Under the pieces are notes generated by a model, which made no database searches, was not told the origin of the DNA, and was given only the letters and a program-made list of their open reading frames with translations. Both the position numbers and the translations under genes were made by a program. A DNA stretch of 64,000 nucleotides from Toxorhynchites rutilus septentrionalis (lineage: Eukaryota > Arthropoda > Insecta > Diptera > Culicidae), in the NCBI RefSeq assembly GCF_029784135.1, contig NC_073745.1, forward strand, positions 55,278,205-55,342,204, in the 5' to 3' direction. Positions 11,426 through 22,027 of this stretch are shown here, piece by piece. How positions within the stretch are numbered: position 1 is the stretch's first letter; each line of letters starts with the position of its first letter.

Positions 11426-12915
11426 ATGAGGAAATTGGATTGCCATAAAAAACAACACGACAAAACTCAAACATCCGAATTATATCATTCCCGCCCTATA
11501 AACGCATGTAAATGCTGCGCTGTATTAACGCACCATAATTTCAACATACTTTGTTTACGTCCAGCAAGTGAATCACAAACAAATCCAGCCAATAGAATTT
11601 CAATTCAACTGCCCCGGGAAAGCAAGAAGCAAACGATTCTCGAGAAATCATTGACTAATTGGGCCGATCACTTGAACGATGCAAAGCTATCGACCAGAAT
11701 CCAATCTCACATCTTTAACCTCAGTTTCCCTCCCTTATAATGCGCGCATACCTTCGATTGAGAAGATCAAACCAATATCCCGTCAGCACCTCACGCACGG
11801 AAAAAAAACAAGTGTATCAATAAAAAAATCCGATGGCGAGACTCCACACACCTTTCTCGGACACTCGACGTTGTGTCGTTCTTCTCAGTTCCAAGTTCAC
11901 TTCTTGGGTCAAACTTCCTTCTGTTTGCCCGACTTCTAGCTTCCTCGCAATGCTATTTTCATTTCTTCGTTGCCATCGTCGTTGTTGTCGTCGTTTTTAT
12001 ATCTCGCTATTCCTTTCGGACACACACCCCGAAAACCTTCTGCACTACTCTCACAAATATTACACATTCTTCTGCTTTTCCACTCTCACTCTCATTTGCT
12101 CACACCTTCTCTCTGCGTTTCTCAACGGCAGTAAAACTCTCATTCATTTGTCACAGGAGAAAAACTGCCACAATATTTTCCAACATATCCACCCTGGAAG
12201 ATATTATATCCGCTACCGGCACCATCTCTGTGGCTCCATTTTCACATTGCTACATTGGCCCACTGAGTTTACGGGTTGCCCCACGTTCGGTTATCGGGCG
12301 AAGCTTAAAATTTCTCACACACGCACCCGTCAAACATTGGGGCGGAGGTCACCACCATCGTTGTCGTTGTCGTCGCCTTCGCGTTTTTCGCAGCATCCGT
12401 GCAACCACACCGACCCAAATTATATCTTAAACACAACACACTGCACAATTTCGAAAATTTCAAACTCGCGTGCCGTCGTTTCCTCCTTCTGACACCTTGA
12501 CTGCGATGAACTTTACCCGAAAATTGCTCAATCAATTACCGCGATTCGCGATTCCCCCGTCTGGCTGGCTGGCTGGGAAACAGAAGAACAGAAAAAAACG
12601 GGGACCCCGAAGAAGAGCACACAAAACGCGCACCGACGTCGTCGTCGTCGTTGTCGTCGTGGTCGCCGTCGTTAGACACACCATGTTCAGCAGCACTAGA
12701 GACCAGAGAGCAAAGGTACCGGTCGGCTAGAAACGAACGAACGCACACACCTACGATCCGCATGCATAAACACAACACAGAGCCGAAAAGCATGGCCGCA
12801 CCGAAAATCTCAAATATTTCACCTACATTATTCCTAATTTAGAATACTATTTTCCGCCACAGTGTATGTGCGGTGTAAGGTAGTACAATATCAGTCTGGC
12901 TTCAGTGTTGATAGG
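11426..12915. other. GC-richer unique stretch, possible promoter or first-exon DNA
   Basis: This stretch has clearly higher GC than its surroundings, few signs of transposons, many CA/CT-rich pieces and a GTC run at 12635-12673. Open frames exist on both strands, but none has recognisable domains, and repeated simple triplets explain their length. Composition and lack of repeats suggest regulatory or 5' untranslated DNA of a gene whose coding part is elsewhere. The direction is unknown. Confidence 0.3.
12635..12673 (+). repeat. imperfect (GTC)n microsatellite
   Basis: About 13 triplets of GTC with single changes (GTT, GTG, GCC). Confidence 0.7.
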
Positions 12916-12935
12916 AATATGTGACGTCACATATT
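12916..12935. promoter_or_regulatory. perfect 20-bp palindrome containing a CRE (TGACGTCA)
   Basis: The perfect palindrome runs outward from a central TGACGTCA, the full consensus for CREB/ATF dimers. It lies at the edge of the GC-richer stretch 11426-12915. Function is inferred only from the motif. Confidence 0.35.
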
Positions 12936-13131
12936 GTCACAAATCTGAGAACTGGTTTTTCATTCGACTTTTTGGGATTTCCACAAGGTTCTCCATCTGC
13001 TCACCTTATCTAACAGGATAGATAACTAAGGTGGCTCGTGCTGTATCAAGAATCTCACTCCATTCAATTCGGTTCCAGCCGCTTGTCGCAAATATCCTGG
13101 ATCCGGAGGAATTACTGGATCAAAGATTTTA

Positions 13132-13712
13132 TTGACCTAGAACTACGTTTTTCATTAAGGGTGCCAAATTAGGTCACATTTTTATGAAATAAAGTTAACG
13201 TTAATAACTATTTTTGTCGCGAATGGATTTTGGTGATGCACATACCAAACGAATCGGAAATTCCCTAAGATTTGTTTGATACGCTATACATTACAATCCC
13301 ATGGTGTGTAAATAGTTAAAATTCATGAAAACCTTAAGCGTTTCCATTTTCCCATACATTTGTTCTGTCCATTTGTGTGCTTTCCCGAACAGAGCTATCA
13401 ATCACGGACAACTTATCGACGAGCAACGAAAGGGAATCGCAAGACTTAAAGTCTCCGTGAACAAAGGAAAAAAAGAAGAACGAAGGGGAATATTTGCCTA
13501 GAGCATAAACAGTGGATCTCGCTGAGGCAAACTTTCATTCTTCGTGAGGACACCGACTGAACAACATCGTTGCTGGGCGAGCTGGACGGTGAGGCTACCG
13601 TCAACTCGCCAAGAAAATAAATGTTCTGGAATTTGGTATATGATTTGGTTTCGCATGTCGATAGCAAAACTCTCTCCACAAAGGATGACAGCTAAGCTGA
13701 TCTGGACAAGTA
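13132..13712 (-). mobile_element. TIR element, GACGTAG family second subfamily, partial copy 2
   Basis: It starts with a diverged GACCTAGAACTACG end and follows the 4561 element through shared blocks such as ATTAAGGGTGCCAAAT, CCAAACGAATCGGAAATTCC and CCTAGAG(C/T)ATAAACAGTG. It stops near 13712, where a deleted mariner begins. The uninterrupted GACTTAAAGTCTCC near 13443 is the empty form of the site occupied by the TTAA element at 58479. Confidence 0.6.
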
Positions 13713-13715
13713 ATA

Positions 13716-14160
13716 TTGAGTTGGGGAAAAAGAAATGTTGTATATTGTCAATATATGGCAACACTTGAACATATCTTGTGTTGTACTTATCACATCGGGT
13801 CATACTATACGGCTATTTAAAGACGACAATCTGTGCTACAAGTGTCGTTTTGACAGTATTGCGATTGTCCTTTTCAGTCTCAAGTTATAGCGCGTCAAAG
13901 ATGGAGTTCACCAAGAAATTCGCCATATTTTACGTTTTTACTACCTGCGAGGTAAAACTGCAACGAAGGCGGCCGAAAAAATTCGTGTAGTTTATGGACC
14001 CGTTTATGGATAACGGGGGATAATGAAGTTGGCAACATCTAAATGGCAACAAGTTTGTGAACAAAATGGCGCATATTTGACTTAAATTGGATAATTCTAA
14101 GTATGTTAACTAAAGCGTCAAATTTCGATCAGAAATACGACATTCCTTTTTCCCCAACCC
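13716..14160 (+). mobile_element. internally deleted mariner
   Basis: TIRs contain TTGGGGAAAAAGAAATGT (left) and TTGGGGAAAAAGGAATGT (right, reversed). TA flanks the right end, and TATT-type sequence lies at the left. A short frame from ATG at 13901 (MEFTKKFAIFYVF) matches the start of mariner-type transposases. A remnant near 14035-14080 (KWQQVCEQNGAY) matches a mariner C-terminus. The catalytic core between them is deleted, so this is a MITE-like derivative of about 445 bp. It differs from the 9557 mariner. Confidence 0.65.
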
Positions 14161-14413
14161 TATATATAGATTGTTTAGTTGCTTACTTATGTAATCTGTT
14201 AAGATATTTCTTCTTGAATGACAATAACCTTCCCAGAGGAAGGTCGTGTAGTGACATCAGTTGATCATAGTTAGCCTCATGACAGGGAAGATGAATTCCG
14301 TGGAGTTTTTGACCTAGCAAAAGTTGATTATACTCTCCAACATATCGGTAATATTGCATTCTCAGCTCTTTCTTTCACACGTTAGATGTAAATTTAGGCT
14401 AGAATTAGGATAG

Positions 14414-15736
14414 AAAAAACAGGAAGTGGGTTATATTTGTTGTATAACCGCAAGGGACGTAAGACTATCGTTGATTTAGTGAGCATTTGTTTTTAGTTGC
14501 ATCTGAATCAATTCGGAATGAATAAATAGATGAATATTTGGGGGACTTCGAAAACGAGAGCGTTACGTTGAATGCACAATATTCAGCAAAAGAATCAGTC
14601 ACACGAAAATTGTATAATACATAATACATTGCTTGTATTGTGATATAATTTGTATTCCATTTCCAATAGACAAAATATCTGTTGCATCAAATCAGTCTAC
14701 ATTATTTTTGCGTTCGCTTATCCTTTCTCACAACACCCATTTCTCGTTTGAGAAATTGTTGAGTAAACATCGTTTGTCAGTGCGCATAGAGCGGGAATTC
14801 CTTCTCAAAGTTCATTGCACCTCTAATAAATTACCGAAAAATGTGGCCTTACATTGATTGCACATTGAAAAATCACAAGTGTTATATGGTTAGAAAACAT
14901 TAAAATAAACTCTTTCGCTCGAATGTTTTTATTAAATTCCCAGGGGAACTGGCAGATTATTTTCCAGCAACGATAGCATCTTTCCAGATTCTCCTCGATA
15001 CCTGAAGCCCACCAGTGGTTAATGCTAACTCGATAACCACCAGTTCATTGCACTTGATTGAAAAATCACAAAACCAAATGTATTTGGTTGCAGTGTTATA
15101 TGGATAGAAAACATTAAAATAAACTCTTTCGCATGAATGTATTTTTCCATTACAAGGGTAACTGGTAGATTATTTTTTAGCAACGTTGACATCTTTCCGG
15201 AATCTTCTCGATGCTGGATGGCAACCAAACGAAAATAGTTCCGCGCGTGTATGTGTATGTGTGTGGTGGCTGCTCCGATGTCTCAAACGGAACCGTTTAT
15301 GGCATCACTCTCCTCCAGATGAATTCCCTTCTGGCCTAAGGTGCACAAACAGGCTCTTGGTGACACCGTTCATCAGCGCTTTCATGATAAACGAAGTTAG
15401 CTTCACCACAACAGCGACAACATGCTCCAATCGCTGTTCAATTATAACTGAGTAAATTTCCGAGCAGCGCTCACTTATATACCGATTGGTAAATTCAATA
15501 GCCTGTTTTGAAAGCAATTTTAAGGCTATTGAAACAAGTTTTTGGATGAAAAAGTAACAAGTACATAACGCGTAAACATTTTATCTTTCGAATGAAGTGT
15601 TTATCATACCATTTCGTTCGGTTGTTTAGGAGCTATTAACGCTCAAAATCTCGGTCTCCAGCGTAACGCTTTCGTTTTTGAAACTTTGATTTTACACCCC
15701 GGTATAGAAATGAAAGACGTAGTCTTACGTCAAAAA
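14414..15736 (+). mobile_element. TIR element, GACGTAG family, copy 2
   Basis: It has the same ends and layout as 3136-4223: AAAAAACAGGAAGTGGGTTA on the left and the reverse of TTTTTGACGTAAGACTACG on the right. It shares the duplicated ACATTAAAATAAACTCTTTC segments and the block with CTTCTGGCCTAAGGTGCAC. It carries about 270 bp (14600-14870) that copy 1 lacks. On the - strand a TATATAAG box and a TCAGT initiator (about 15444-15480) are conserved between the two copies. Confidence 0.6.
15444..15490 (-). promoter_or_regulatory. conserved TATA + TCAGT core promoter inside the TIR element
   Basis: On the - strand, CCAATCGG is followed by TATATAAG. The arthropod initiator TCAGT follows with its A about 32 bases after the first T of the box. 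The spacing and initiator fit a Pol II core promoter, and both are kept in the other copy (about 3928-3985). Downstream there is an ATG with a short frame and no known domain. Histone-type origin is a guess from the promoter style only. Confidence 0.4.
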
Positions 15737-16373
15737 TTGTATAAAAACCCAAGCTTCACTGAATAAAGCAAGTAGTTTTTGGGATTGTGTCGTACGATTA
15801 CATCCGCAACCCCCTATTGAATCGACTGACGAGAGTTCTTCAGACTCAAGTTTTCCAACGTTCGCAGCAGTAGTTGTAAAACTTGCGTTCGGAGTTCGTG
15901 AAGATCTTGTACTCGTTGATCCTCCCGCTTAGTTGATATTTGATAGATTGATCGGCTCCCGTTCGTTGCTCGTTCCGTACGGAATTAGTGCGAAGGCAGC
16001 CAATTCAGTTTATTCCAGGAATTTCTCGAAGAAGGAAGAATTCTCGCGACACTTTTGCGTACTTCAATACTGTAAAGTGCCAATCCAGATTCGCAAGGTT
16101 GATTCCTTCGCTCAACCGAGTTTGCGTATTGGGCAACTTTTACAGTGACGCTCAGAATAAGGGAGAAGAGAGAAAATCGAGAAAATCAAACGCTTCGTCA
16201 TCAAATGGTTGCATCTTTTTTGGATCAAAACGATAATTTTAATATTCCTTATCAGTAATAAGTATACATTCTAATATTTCAGCTTTCGTATTTTTCGAAT
16301 AAAATTAACATTTATATAAATGCTACACTCGGACAAATGGAAAACGGAGTTCGGTTTAATATTATAGTATATA
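15737..16373. other. unassigned stretch
   Basis: Moderately mixed composition with two overlapping short frames (15933-16148 and 15988-16236) that have no recognisable domains. No repeat ends were recognised. Confidence 0.3.
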
Positions 16374-16478
16374 CAGGGTTTTCCAACTTTAAATTCCGAA
16401 AGTAAATTGAAATAAAACACACTTAGAATTCGAATTTCGATGAAACTTTTATTTCAAATTAAAGTTTGGTTTATGTCA

Positions 16479-16583
16479 TTATGTGTGAAATACAACATCA
16501 TTCAAATGTCCACCTAGGGTTTCCTCGCACACCTTGATCCGGAACAGGTAATTTTCGATGACTTTTCGGCACATATGGGGCGG
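16479..16583 (-). pseudogene. C-terminal end of DD41D transposase
   Basis: The - strand reads a basic segment with CRKVIENYLFRIKVCEE and GGHLNDVVFHT, then a stop at 16479-16481, next to the left TIR. This is the usual C-terminal ending of mariner-like transposases of this branch. It completes the protein broken at about 17960. Confidence 0.65.
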
Positions 16584-17011
16584 TTATGAATATATATTTT
16601 TTTGATTTTAAAAATTTTCATTCCTTGTTACAAATATGTACAGGGAATAATTTCGTTCATCTTTACAAATTTTTTCCTCTTATTATAATTGATGAAAAAT
16701 AATATCACTGGGATAAGAAGATAAAAAAAAATATATTTGCAAATCTGTTTTTGCATAGTCCCTTTGCATTAATATGATTGTATGTTATTTCAATTGTTTT
16801 GATTTTGTATCCGTGTTTTGATTCTGCATTCGTGTTTTGATTTAGTGTCTGGTGCTAATTCCGTAATATTTACGCTAAAAGTTTGGTGAAAAGGTTTTTA
16901 ATTTTATAGTCTCCTCACATAAAAGCCATGCAGGTAAGATATATTTATTATCGCATTTAATAAAATTCCAAAAGCTAAATTTTATCCATAGATAATGAGC
17001 AGTTTCGCCTT

Positions 17012-17668
17012 TTGGATAGATGATGACATGCAGCTGAAGAAGATCGCCAACTCAACAAAGAGAATAAGCCAGCAGACAAGAAAATTACCATCTCAAGTTT
17101 GCCATGTCCCAGCTGATCACGAAGGATCTTCAGCCTGCCTTCATCGAGCATAACGTACTAAACGTTTTGACGGATTAATAAGCTCCGTTACCGAACAAAT
17201 CGTTGCCTTGTTTGCAGATTCGAGAATCTATTCTAGAACTTCTTTTCGATGTAAGATTGTCGGAGAGATTGCAGTGTTTAGACTACCATTAAGTAATGTT
17301 TGGATTTCAGTTTCCTTGTATTGAAAAGTCCTATCTCAAATAGCCAGGAATTGAAAAGGCCGTGATGTACCTCTACAAGTACCCTCGAGAATCCAAACTT
17401 GCAGCAGATGTCCAAAAAACGAAAACCTCACCGGACCCACAGGGTCAGAGCAGTACCAGCAAAAAGGGCTTACCGTTCACCGAGGCTAATAAGTAAGAAT
17501 TATGATAATAGGAAGCAACTTCTTTATTATAATCAAATTCGTTCATTTTTAGGGGTGTATTACGATCCGGAAGCAAAGGATGGGTACAATGGGCTCGCGT
17601 TCCCATGCCTTCGGGTAAGGAGTACATTGTTCGGCCAAAATAAACAAGTGATATTGATATGAGTCGGG
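17012..17668 (+). pseudogene. intron-containing fragment of IWS1/Spn1 (transcription elongation factor)
   Basis: IWS1 binds Spt6 on elongating RNA polymerase II. Reading with frame changes, the + strand gives HAAEEDRQLNKENKPA, then FAMSQLITKDLQPAFIEH, NVLNVLTD, APLPNKSLPCLQIRESILEL, KAVMYLYKYPRESK, MSKKRKPH, and finally [11 protein letters not shown] and IVRPK. These follow the order of the conserved IWS1 core (TFIIS N-terminal-like domain) and C-terminus. Introns remain: GTAAGATTG...TTTCAG near 17249-17310 splits the LLFD and FPC blocks. GTAAGAATT...TTTTTAG near 17492-17552 comes before the last block. An in-frame TAG (17339-17341) and frameshifts make it non-functional. Retained introns exclude a processed copy. 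It sits inside the DD41D transposon in the opposite orientation. Confidence 0.75.
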
Positions 17669-17959
17669 ATATTATTCCTACATCTTTGAAGCTGCAGTTC
17701 CAGAGAAAAAAGCGATAAAAGTAGAATACACACGTAACCTGAAATATATAATTCTATCATAAATGGAGACGCAAATCGCACTCATTTTTTTGGCTTCCAT
17801 TGTTCGTACTAGTCGATAACAAAAGAGGATACGACTTCAAAAGTCACAAAATGACAAGTTTTTTGACTGCAATCGCCCACGAGAATTGAGTGAGTGTTCA
17901 TGAGAGTTCATTCAAGGTAAACATATCACCATAGTCGCCTTCGGAAATTGAGTGAGACA

Positions 17960-18966
17960 ATTTTTCCGAGCTGTCACTTTTCATTCGCGCATCAGAATCA
18001 GCCCCGTTGTCTTTTAAATGTTCAAGAGTTTGCGGAGAGTTGGCATAGACACGGTCTTTCGCATAACCCCACAAAAAAAAGTCTAGCGGGTTCAAATCGC
18101 ATGATCTGGACGGCCAATTGGCATCACCAAAACGCGAAATTATGCGTCCCTCAAATTCCGTTCGCAATATGACCATGTTCGGTCGTGTTGTGTGGCACGT
18201 GGTGCCGTCCTGCTGAAACCACATGTCATCCGTATCCATATCTTCAATTTGTGGCAAAAAAATCGGTTAACATGCGGCCATAGCGCTCACCATTCACAGT
18301 TTTACCGTCTCGCCGTCCTCATTTTCAAAGAAATACGGCCCGATGACTCCACCAGACCATAATGCGCACCAAACTGTGATTTTTGGCGGATGCAATGGCC
18401 TCTCAACAATCACGTGTGGATTTTCTGGGCCCCATATACGGAAATTTTGGGTGTTCACATAGCCACCGAGCTCAAAATGTGCCTCATCGCTGAAGAAAAT
18501 TTGATGCGAAAATTCAGCATTTTGCTGCTGTTGATCGTTCGACGTACGCCCGACGCATTCCATGGTCACCACGCTCTAATTTTTGTACCAGTTGGACTTT
18601 ATATGGATGTAGGTGCAAGTCCAAATGCAAAACTCGCCACAGTGATGTGTTTGACAAGCCCAATTGCTGAGCACGCCGTGGAATCGAAACATTCGGGTCA
18701 TCCTCCACACTGGCAGCAACAGCAGCAATATTTTCGGCCGAACGCACATCACGATGATGCACAGGTTTCACAATATCCGCTACGGATCCAGTTTGTTCGA
18801 ATTTACGCACTACATTAGCGATTGTGCGCTCTGTAGGCCGTCCATGACGACTAAAATCCGTCCGTAATGCTCGAAAAACATTTGCCGGGTTTTCATCATT
18901 TTTATAGTATAATTTAACAAAATTAACACGTTGTGCGATCCATATTGTAAAATGACAGACATTCAA
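17960..18966 (-). pseudogene. DD41D mariner transposase, N-terminal and catalytic parts, frameshifted
   Basis: 18966-18514 holds the paired helix-turn-helix region (FVKLYYKNDEN, NVVRKFEQTGSV, PYKVQLVQKL). 18572-18294 holds IFFSDEAHFELGGYVNTQN with the first Asp and ITVWCALWSGGVIGPYFFE. 18257 onward holds WFQQDGTTCHTT with the second Asp and SCDLNPLDFFLWGYAKD with the third, 41 residues later, hence DD41D as in the insect rosa group. The three segments are in different frames. After LKDN at about 17990 the sequence stops matching transposase, and the last residues come only at 16583. Confidence 0.75.
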
Positions 18967-19056
18967 CTAACGATATGACGCTTTGGTCGACAGCTATGTC
19001 AAACGGTTGTCAGCGCAGGGCTGTATAATTTCGGAAGCCCGAAATGGAAATCCCTG

Positions 19057-19789
19057 ATCTCAGCCCTCTAATTTTATTAGTTTTATAGGATGTTCTCCAT
19101 AACATTCTTGCGGGTGATGAATATACACACAGAGCATATGGCAGACGAAAGCGAACCGACACCGGAGTTGTTCCAGATTTCCGGAAAGTATATTAAAAGG
19201 TTCATTTATTACTTCGTCTGTACTTTTCCTAGTGCCAGATTACAATTGTACCCTTATTGATTCGAAAACTGCAATTAGTTGCGAGTATAATATTATCCAG
19301 AGCATCAAGATTCATTGAGAAGCAATCGAGATATAAGTATTTTCATAAATTATGTATCGTCGAGGGGGGTGGGATTGACTCATATTGCGAATACTTTCGA
19401 AAGATGTGAACCGTTTAATAGGGGAGATATTTTCAATACTTCCTATGTATAATAAATCACTGTGTTATTGTTTAATAATTCATCAATGTTTTCCGTTTTT
19501 GACCCAATCTCACCTCCATCGACGGTACCAGGAAATTTACCGGTATTAGTTGAGTCATCGTAATACGAGTTTTATAGTCAGAACCTATTTCAATTATATT
19601 TTTCCAGAGTTTGAACATTGTCGAAACTTTGGTGAACGATATGTTTTGCTAATTTAGTTTGTATTCATTATTTGAGGCTTAATAAAATTTGAATAAAAAA
19701 ATAATCATGTCAACTTACCTTATTCTACTATTTCGATAAAATCCTAATTTCTGTTAACACTTCATTTGGTTTGTTGATTTCGTTTGTAG
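19057..19789. other. unassigned AT-rich stretch
   Basis: No coding region or repeat end was recognised. Confidence 0.35.
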
Positions 19790-20830
19790 TGTCGATAGAC
19801 TGACACTTCATCCAAAATAGCACCAAACAAACGGACTCGCATGCATGCGTAGTTTCACACCTCTAAATGGGACAAATACAAATACATGCCAATATTATCA
19901 GCCGGAAAAACAACATCCGAAAACAAGAAAATTCAAACAATCGCTTCCGCACACGAAAGTATAATGTCAAATATATGTTTACACGGCTCGATAATTTCTC
20001 ACTTTTCAACTAGGCCCAGCCTGATGATGGTGTGCGCGACCGTTATTTTGATGTTATGTTGTGTAGTCTTTCGTTGTTACCGTTGCTGCTGTGCAGAAGA
20101 GCGCCGCGGCAAGCAAGCAGGCAGAATTATTTTGTTATTGTTCTAGCCCAGTGCTTCGTGTGTTGCACACCCGCATTTATTCACAGCACACTCGCACGCA
20201 ACCACGCGAAACAAGTTTCTTCTTCTAGTCAGACACACACACACACACACACACTCATACAGCATGTACTCATCCAGGGAGAGTGCGAGAAAATCTGGAC
20301 AACCTCTTTAGAGAAATTCACTCCATCTCTCCGATCCCTGAGAATGAAAACTGTGATTTGAAAACGAAAAAAGATTGCCGTTTTTTCCTTCAAACCACTA
20401 AATCTTCCATCCGGAGGGCTATCAGCCTAGCCTAGATCTTCCACACAATATCTTCTCCGATCCGTAAAACCGCAACATCGTTCGCTAATCTGCTATCCGC
20501 AATGAAGAAACAATGCAACCCAACCTTTCTTAGCAAATATTCTTCCCTACGGCTGGTTTTTTTTCCACTGCTCAGCTATCTTGTACACTATGCTTCCCTC
20601 TTACAGATGGGAATACACCGCGAGTCACACCGAGACGAATCTATGTCCGAACACATCCAACGCTAGCTACCTCGAACGGGAGACTGAATGGGTTGATTGA
20701 CGTTTTGCCTGCGCGCAGTCCAAACAAGTGAGAGCGGGGCTCTCACATGAGCAAACCCGCTCTCACGCAACTCTCACACAGTGAGAAGAGACACAGAAAA
20801 TACAATTTAAAGGAGAGGAAGCGACTGACA
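19790..20830. other. GC-richer stretch, possible promoter or first-exon DNA
   Basis: Like 11426-12915, this region is GC-richer than its surroundings, has no recognisable transposon and contains simple repeats. A perfect palindrome GTGAGAGC..GGCTCTCAC-type block (20728-20746) is followed by further CTCTCAC units to about 20780. CTCTC/GAGAG motifs of this kind are GAGA-factor-like sites in insects. Open frames here have no known domains. Confidence 0.3.
20231..20254 (+). repeat. (AC)n microsatellite
   Basis: Twelve uninterrupted or nearly uninterrupted AC units. Confidence 0.85.
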
Positions 20831-21003
20831 GTGTGTAGCTTGGAAGAAATGGTAACCGATTGCATTTAGAGAAAAAATTATAGGAAATATGAGCAATTTT
20901 TTGGTAACGTTTACCAATTCGCTAAACATTTTCTACGGAATTTTTTGGCTCGTTCAACTTTTATTGATTAAAAAAATACGTAATAAAATCAGTTTTCAGT
21001 AAT

Positions 21004-22027
21004 AAAAAATGGGTGGGTTATATCTATAATATAACCGCAAGGTTGACGTGGGACTACCTAAGCTTAGCAATCATTTCAGTGAGCAGAAGATATGATGCAA
21101 TATCAATGCAATCTTGAATAACCGAGCCAAAGCGTTATGTTCGTACCCGTTATTGTAATCCGTGTTAGGAAAACACTTTTCGGAGTGCAAAAAAAAACAT
21201 GCTGGTGCAGAAGTACCTCCGGCTTGCATGAATCAACAACTTCAACTTCTACTTTTTATACTATAGAGGATTTAAACCTAAAAGTTCATTCGCATCTAAT
21301 GTCTGTACGATTTTCCCAGGTCCCTAAGTTTAGGGGACCGTGTTAAGGAAACATATTCTAGTTTGCACAAAGGCAAGCGAGTACAAAAATACTTGCAGTT
21401 TGCATTTATTTGCAAAGCCGATTTTCCCAGACATCTTGGGTTTGAAGTCTGTGTTAGGCAAACACATTTCAGTCGGAACAAAAATGCCCCCAACTTGTAT
21501 GATTTTGCAATGTCAAATTCCTCAGACAACTTGGTTCTGATGTCTGTGTTGGGGAAACACATTTCAGTCGAAACAAAAATACCCCCACCTGCATGTATTT
21601 GCAATACCAATTTCCCTACGTTCCATAGATTTGAAGTCTGTGTTAAGGAAACACATATCACTCGGAACAAAAATACCCCCGACTTTCATGTATTTGCAAT
21701 GCCGATTTCTCCAAGGCTGCTTGGTTTTGATGGCTGTGTTAGGGAAACCGTAAATCGGGCCAATCAAAACGAGGCAGTTAGGGCGTTTAGATAACACTTA
21801 ACATTTTACAGTTTTTCAATTATTTATCTAATGAAAAATAACATTTTATTAATTGCAATAGAAGCGTAGAAATATTCCCTATCAATTGATGCAAATATCT
21901 TTCCGATCCAGTAAGAAATGTTCGAGTTATAAGCATTCGGAATCTTTCATTTTTTCCTGCATGTTCTGTGTTTAGGTTTTCATTTTATCCCCCATATACT
22001 CCGGTTAGACGTAGTCCCACGTCAAAA
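21004..22027 (+). mobile_element. TIR element, GACGTAG family, third subfamily
   Basis: The left end AAAAAATGGGTGGGTTATAT continues with ATAACCGCAAGGTTGACG. The right end is the reverse of TTTTTGACGTGGGACTACGTC. Both match the ends of the 3136 and 14414 elements, but the interior is unrelated and consists largely of a tandem repeat. Confidence 0.6.
21340..21760 (+). repeat. about 95-bp tandem repeat, four to five units
   Basis: A GTGTTAGGCAAACACATTTC-like block starts units at 21451, 21546, 21640 and 21736 (spacing 95, 94, 96), with a more diverged one at 21340. Each unit then reads CGGAACAAAAATACCCCC, ATGTATTTGCAATGCC and TTTGAAGTCT. It lies inside the 21004-22027 element. Confidence 0.75.

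Larger units (their letters stand above)
16374..19056 (-). mobile_element. DD41D (rosa-like) mariner relic split by an insert
   Basis: The ends begin CAGGGTTTTCCAAC (left) and CAGGGATTTCCATTTCGG (right, reversed), with TCCGAAA shared further in. Transposase pieces on the - strand lie at 17960-18966 and 16479-16583. About 1.37 kb between them is foreign and includes an IWS1-like gene fragment. A typical element without it would be about 1.3 kb. The target duplication is not clean (TA against AT). Confidence 0.65.

Noticed and set aside
11833..12492. 219-codon open frame in the GC-richer island
   Set aside because: Low-complexity Ser/His/Cys composition, overlapped by an equally long frame in another phase, and no recognisable domain.
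12305..12535. Basic 76-codon frame on the - strand
   Set aside because: Driven by simple repeats; no domain, no splice context.
17899..17960. C-terminal Asp/Ser-rich tail of the 17898-18257 frame as part of the transposase or of IWS1
   Set aside because: It does not match mariner C-termini, and it is on the opposite strand to the IWS1 pieces; probably read-through into the insert.
20032..20361. 109-codon frame containing a Thr-His run
   Set aside because: Its length comes from the AC microsatellite, and no domain is present.
21296..21797. Overlapping frames on both strands rich in repeated Val-Cys-Leu-Thr-Gln-Thr motifs
   Set aside because: They are translations of the 95-bp tandem repeat.
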